Positions 51,891-52,023 of a stretch of DNA of 52,023 nucleotides are shown piece by piece. The notes beneath the pieces are model-generated. The model was not told the DNA's origin. It did no database searches and saw only the letters and a program-made list of their open reading frames with translations. The stretch is from an uncultured Capnocytophaga sp. (GTDB lineage Bacteria > Bacteroidota > Bacteroidia > Flavobacteriales > Flavobacteriaceae), in assembly GCF_938029845.1 (NCBI RefSeq), contig NZ_CALHGG010000175.1:1-52023 (forward strand), in the 5' to 3' direction. The position numbers and the translations under genes are program-made. Position 1 is the stretch's first letter. Every line of letters begins with the position of its first letter.

Positions 51891-52023
51891 TGTAGAGACG
51901 CAATTTATTACGTCTTAGTGTAGAAATATAATTTATTGCATCTTAGTGTATAGATACAATTTATTGCGTCTTAGTGTATAGATACAATTTATTGCGTCTT
52001 AGTGTATAGATACAATTTATTGC
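51891..52023. repeat. 28-bp tandem array of the GACGCAATTTATTGCGTC family
   Basis: Units begin at 51891, 51919, 51947 and 51975, with a partial fifth at 52003 cut by the window end. The third and fourth are identical (TGTATAGATACAATTTATTG then CGTCTTAG). The first is closest to the dispersed repeat at 5333 and 28361. There are no unique spacers, so this is not a CRISPR; the array continues beyond the window. Confidence 0.88.

Noticed and set aside
51891..52023. CRISPR array at the right edge
   Set aside because: The 28-bp units are contiguous with no unique spacers, and no cas genes are near.
1..52023. tRNA or rRNA genes
   Set aside because: Scanning spacers for TTCRANY-type arms with acceptor stems gave no convincing cloverleaf, and no rRNA-like blocks were seen; a covariance search would settle it.

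Overview
The window looks like chromosomal DNA of a member of Bacteroidetes (class Flavobacteriia), most plausibly a Capnocytophaga-like oral bacterium. The evidence is the many TAnnTTTG (-7) promoter elements typical of the phylum's primary sigma factor, near-absence of Shine-Dalgarno sites, abundant lipoproteins (lipobox followed by K/S/N-rich residues), TonB-dependent receptors, an HmuY-type haemophore and a Bacteroidetes-style LeuS. The genus is a guess from gene content and was not tested by alignment. I saw no tRNA, rRNA or CRISPR array.

Layout. 1-3.3 kb: proteostasis operon tig (5' end outside the window), clpP, clpX. 3.3-5.4 kb: a GDPD lipoprotein, an uncertain minus-strand ORF and a repeat-filled spacer. 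5.5-15.4 kb, all minus strand: hemL, then a six-gene haem/iron-uptake-type operon read right to left (LRR lipoprotein, beta-rich lipoprotein, HmuR-like TonB receptor, second LRR lipoprotein, second beta-rich lipoprotein, HmuY). Two paralogous lipoprotein pairs bracket the receptor. 15.7-21.7 kb: nitroreductase, recN, a small membrane protein, an ABC-F ATPase, a YiiX-like hydrolase and a YagU-like membrane protein. 21.9-28.2 kb: TonB receptor, GH3 glycosidase, a truncated esterase pseudogene and an intact esterase. 28.2-33.2 kb: tsaB, a methyltransferase, an OmpH-like lipoprotein, a LysE exporter and another methyltransferase, with spacers carrying six parS-like palindromes. 33.3-39.3 kb: small lipoprotein, rnr, an AT-rich non-coding region with DnaA-box-like sites (candidate oriC), an LRR lipoprotein and an MscS channel. 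39.4-45.0 kb: a ketoacyl synthase, radC, and leuS interrupted in frame by a DUF559 endonuclease element. 45-52 kb: two frameshifted related membrane genes, a DNA glycosylase, a DUF389 protein, and an outer-membrane protein plus FnIII-repeat lipoprotein pair.

Most notable: (1) a 588-bp element inside leuS with 28-bp perfect terminal inverted repeats, a putative 3-bp TTA target duplication and a DUF559 nuclease domain, open in the leuS frame throughout, so the predicted LeuS is a 1188-residue chimera; (2) a parS cluster plus candidate origin, which would place the window at the replication origin; (3) the duplicated lipoprotein architecture around the HmuR/HmuY-like genes; (4) a landscape of short-period and hairpin intergenic repeats, some supplying the codons at gene ends.
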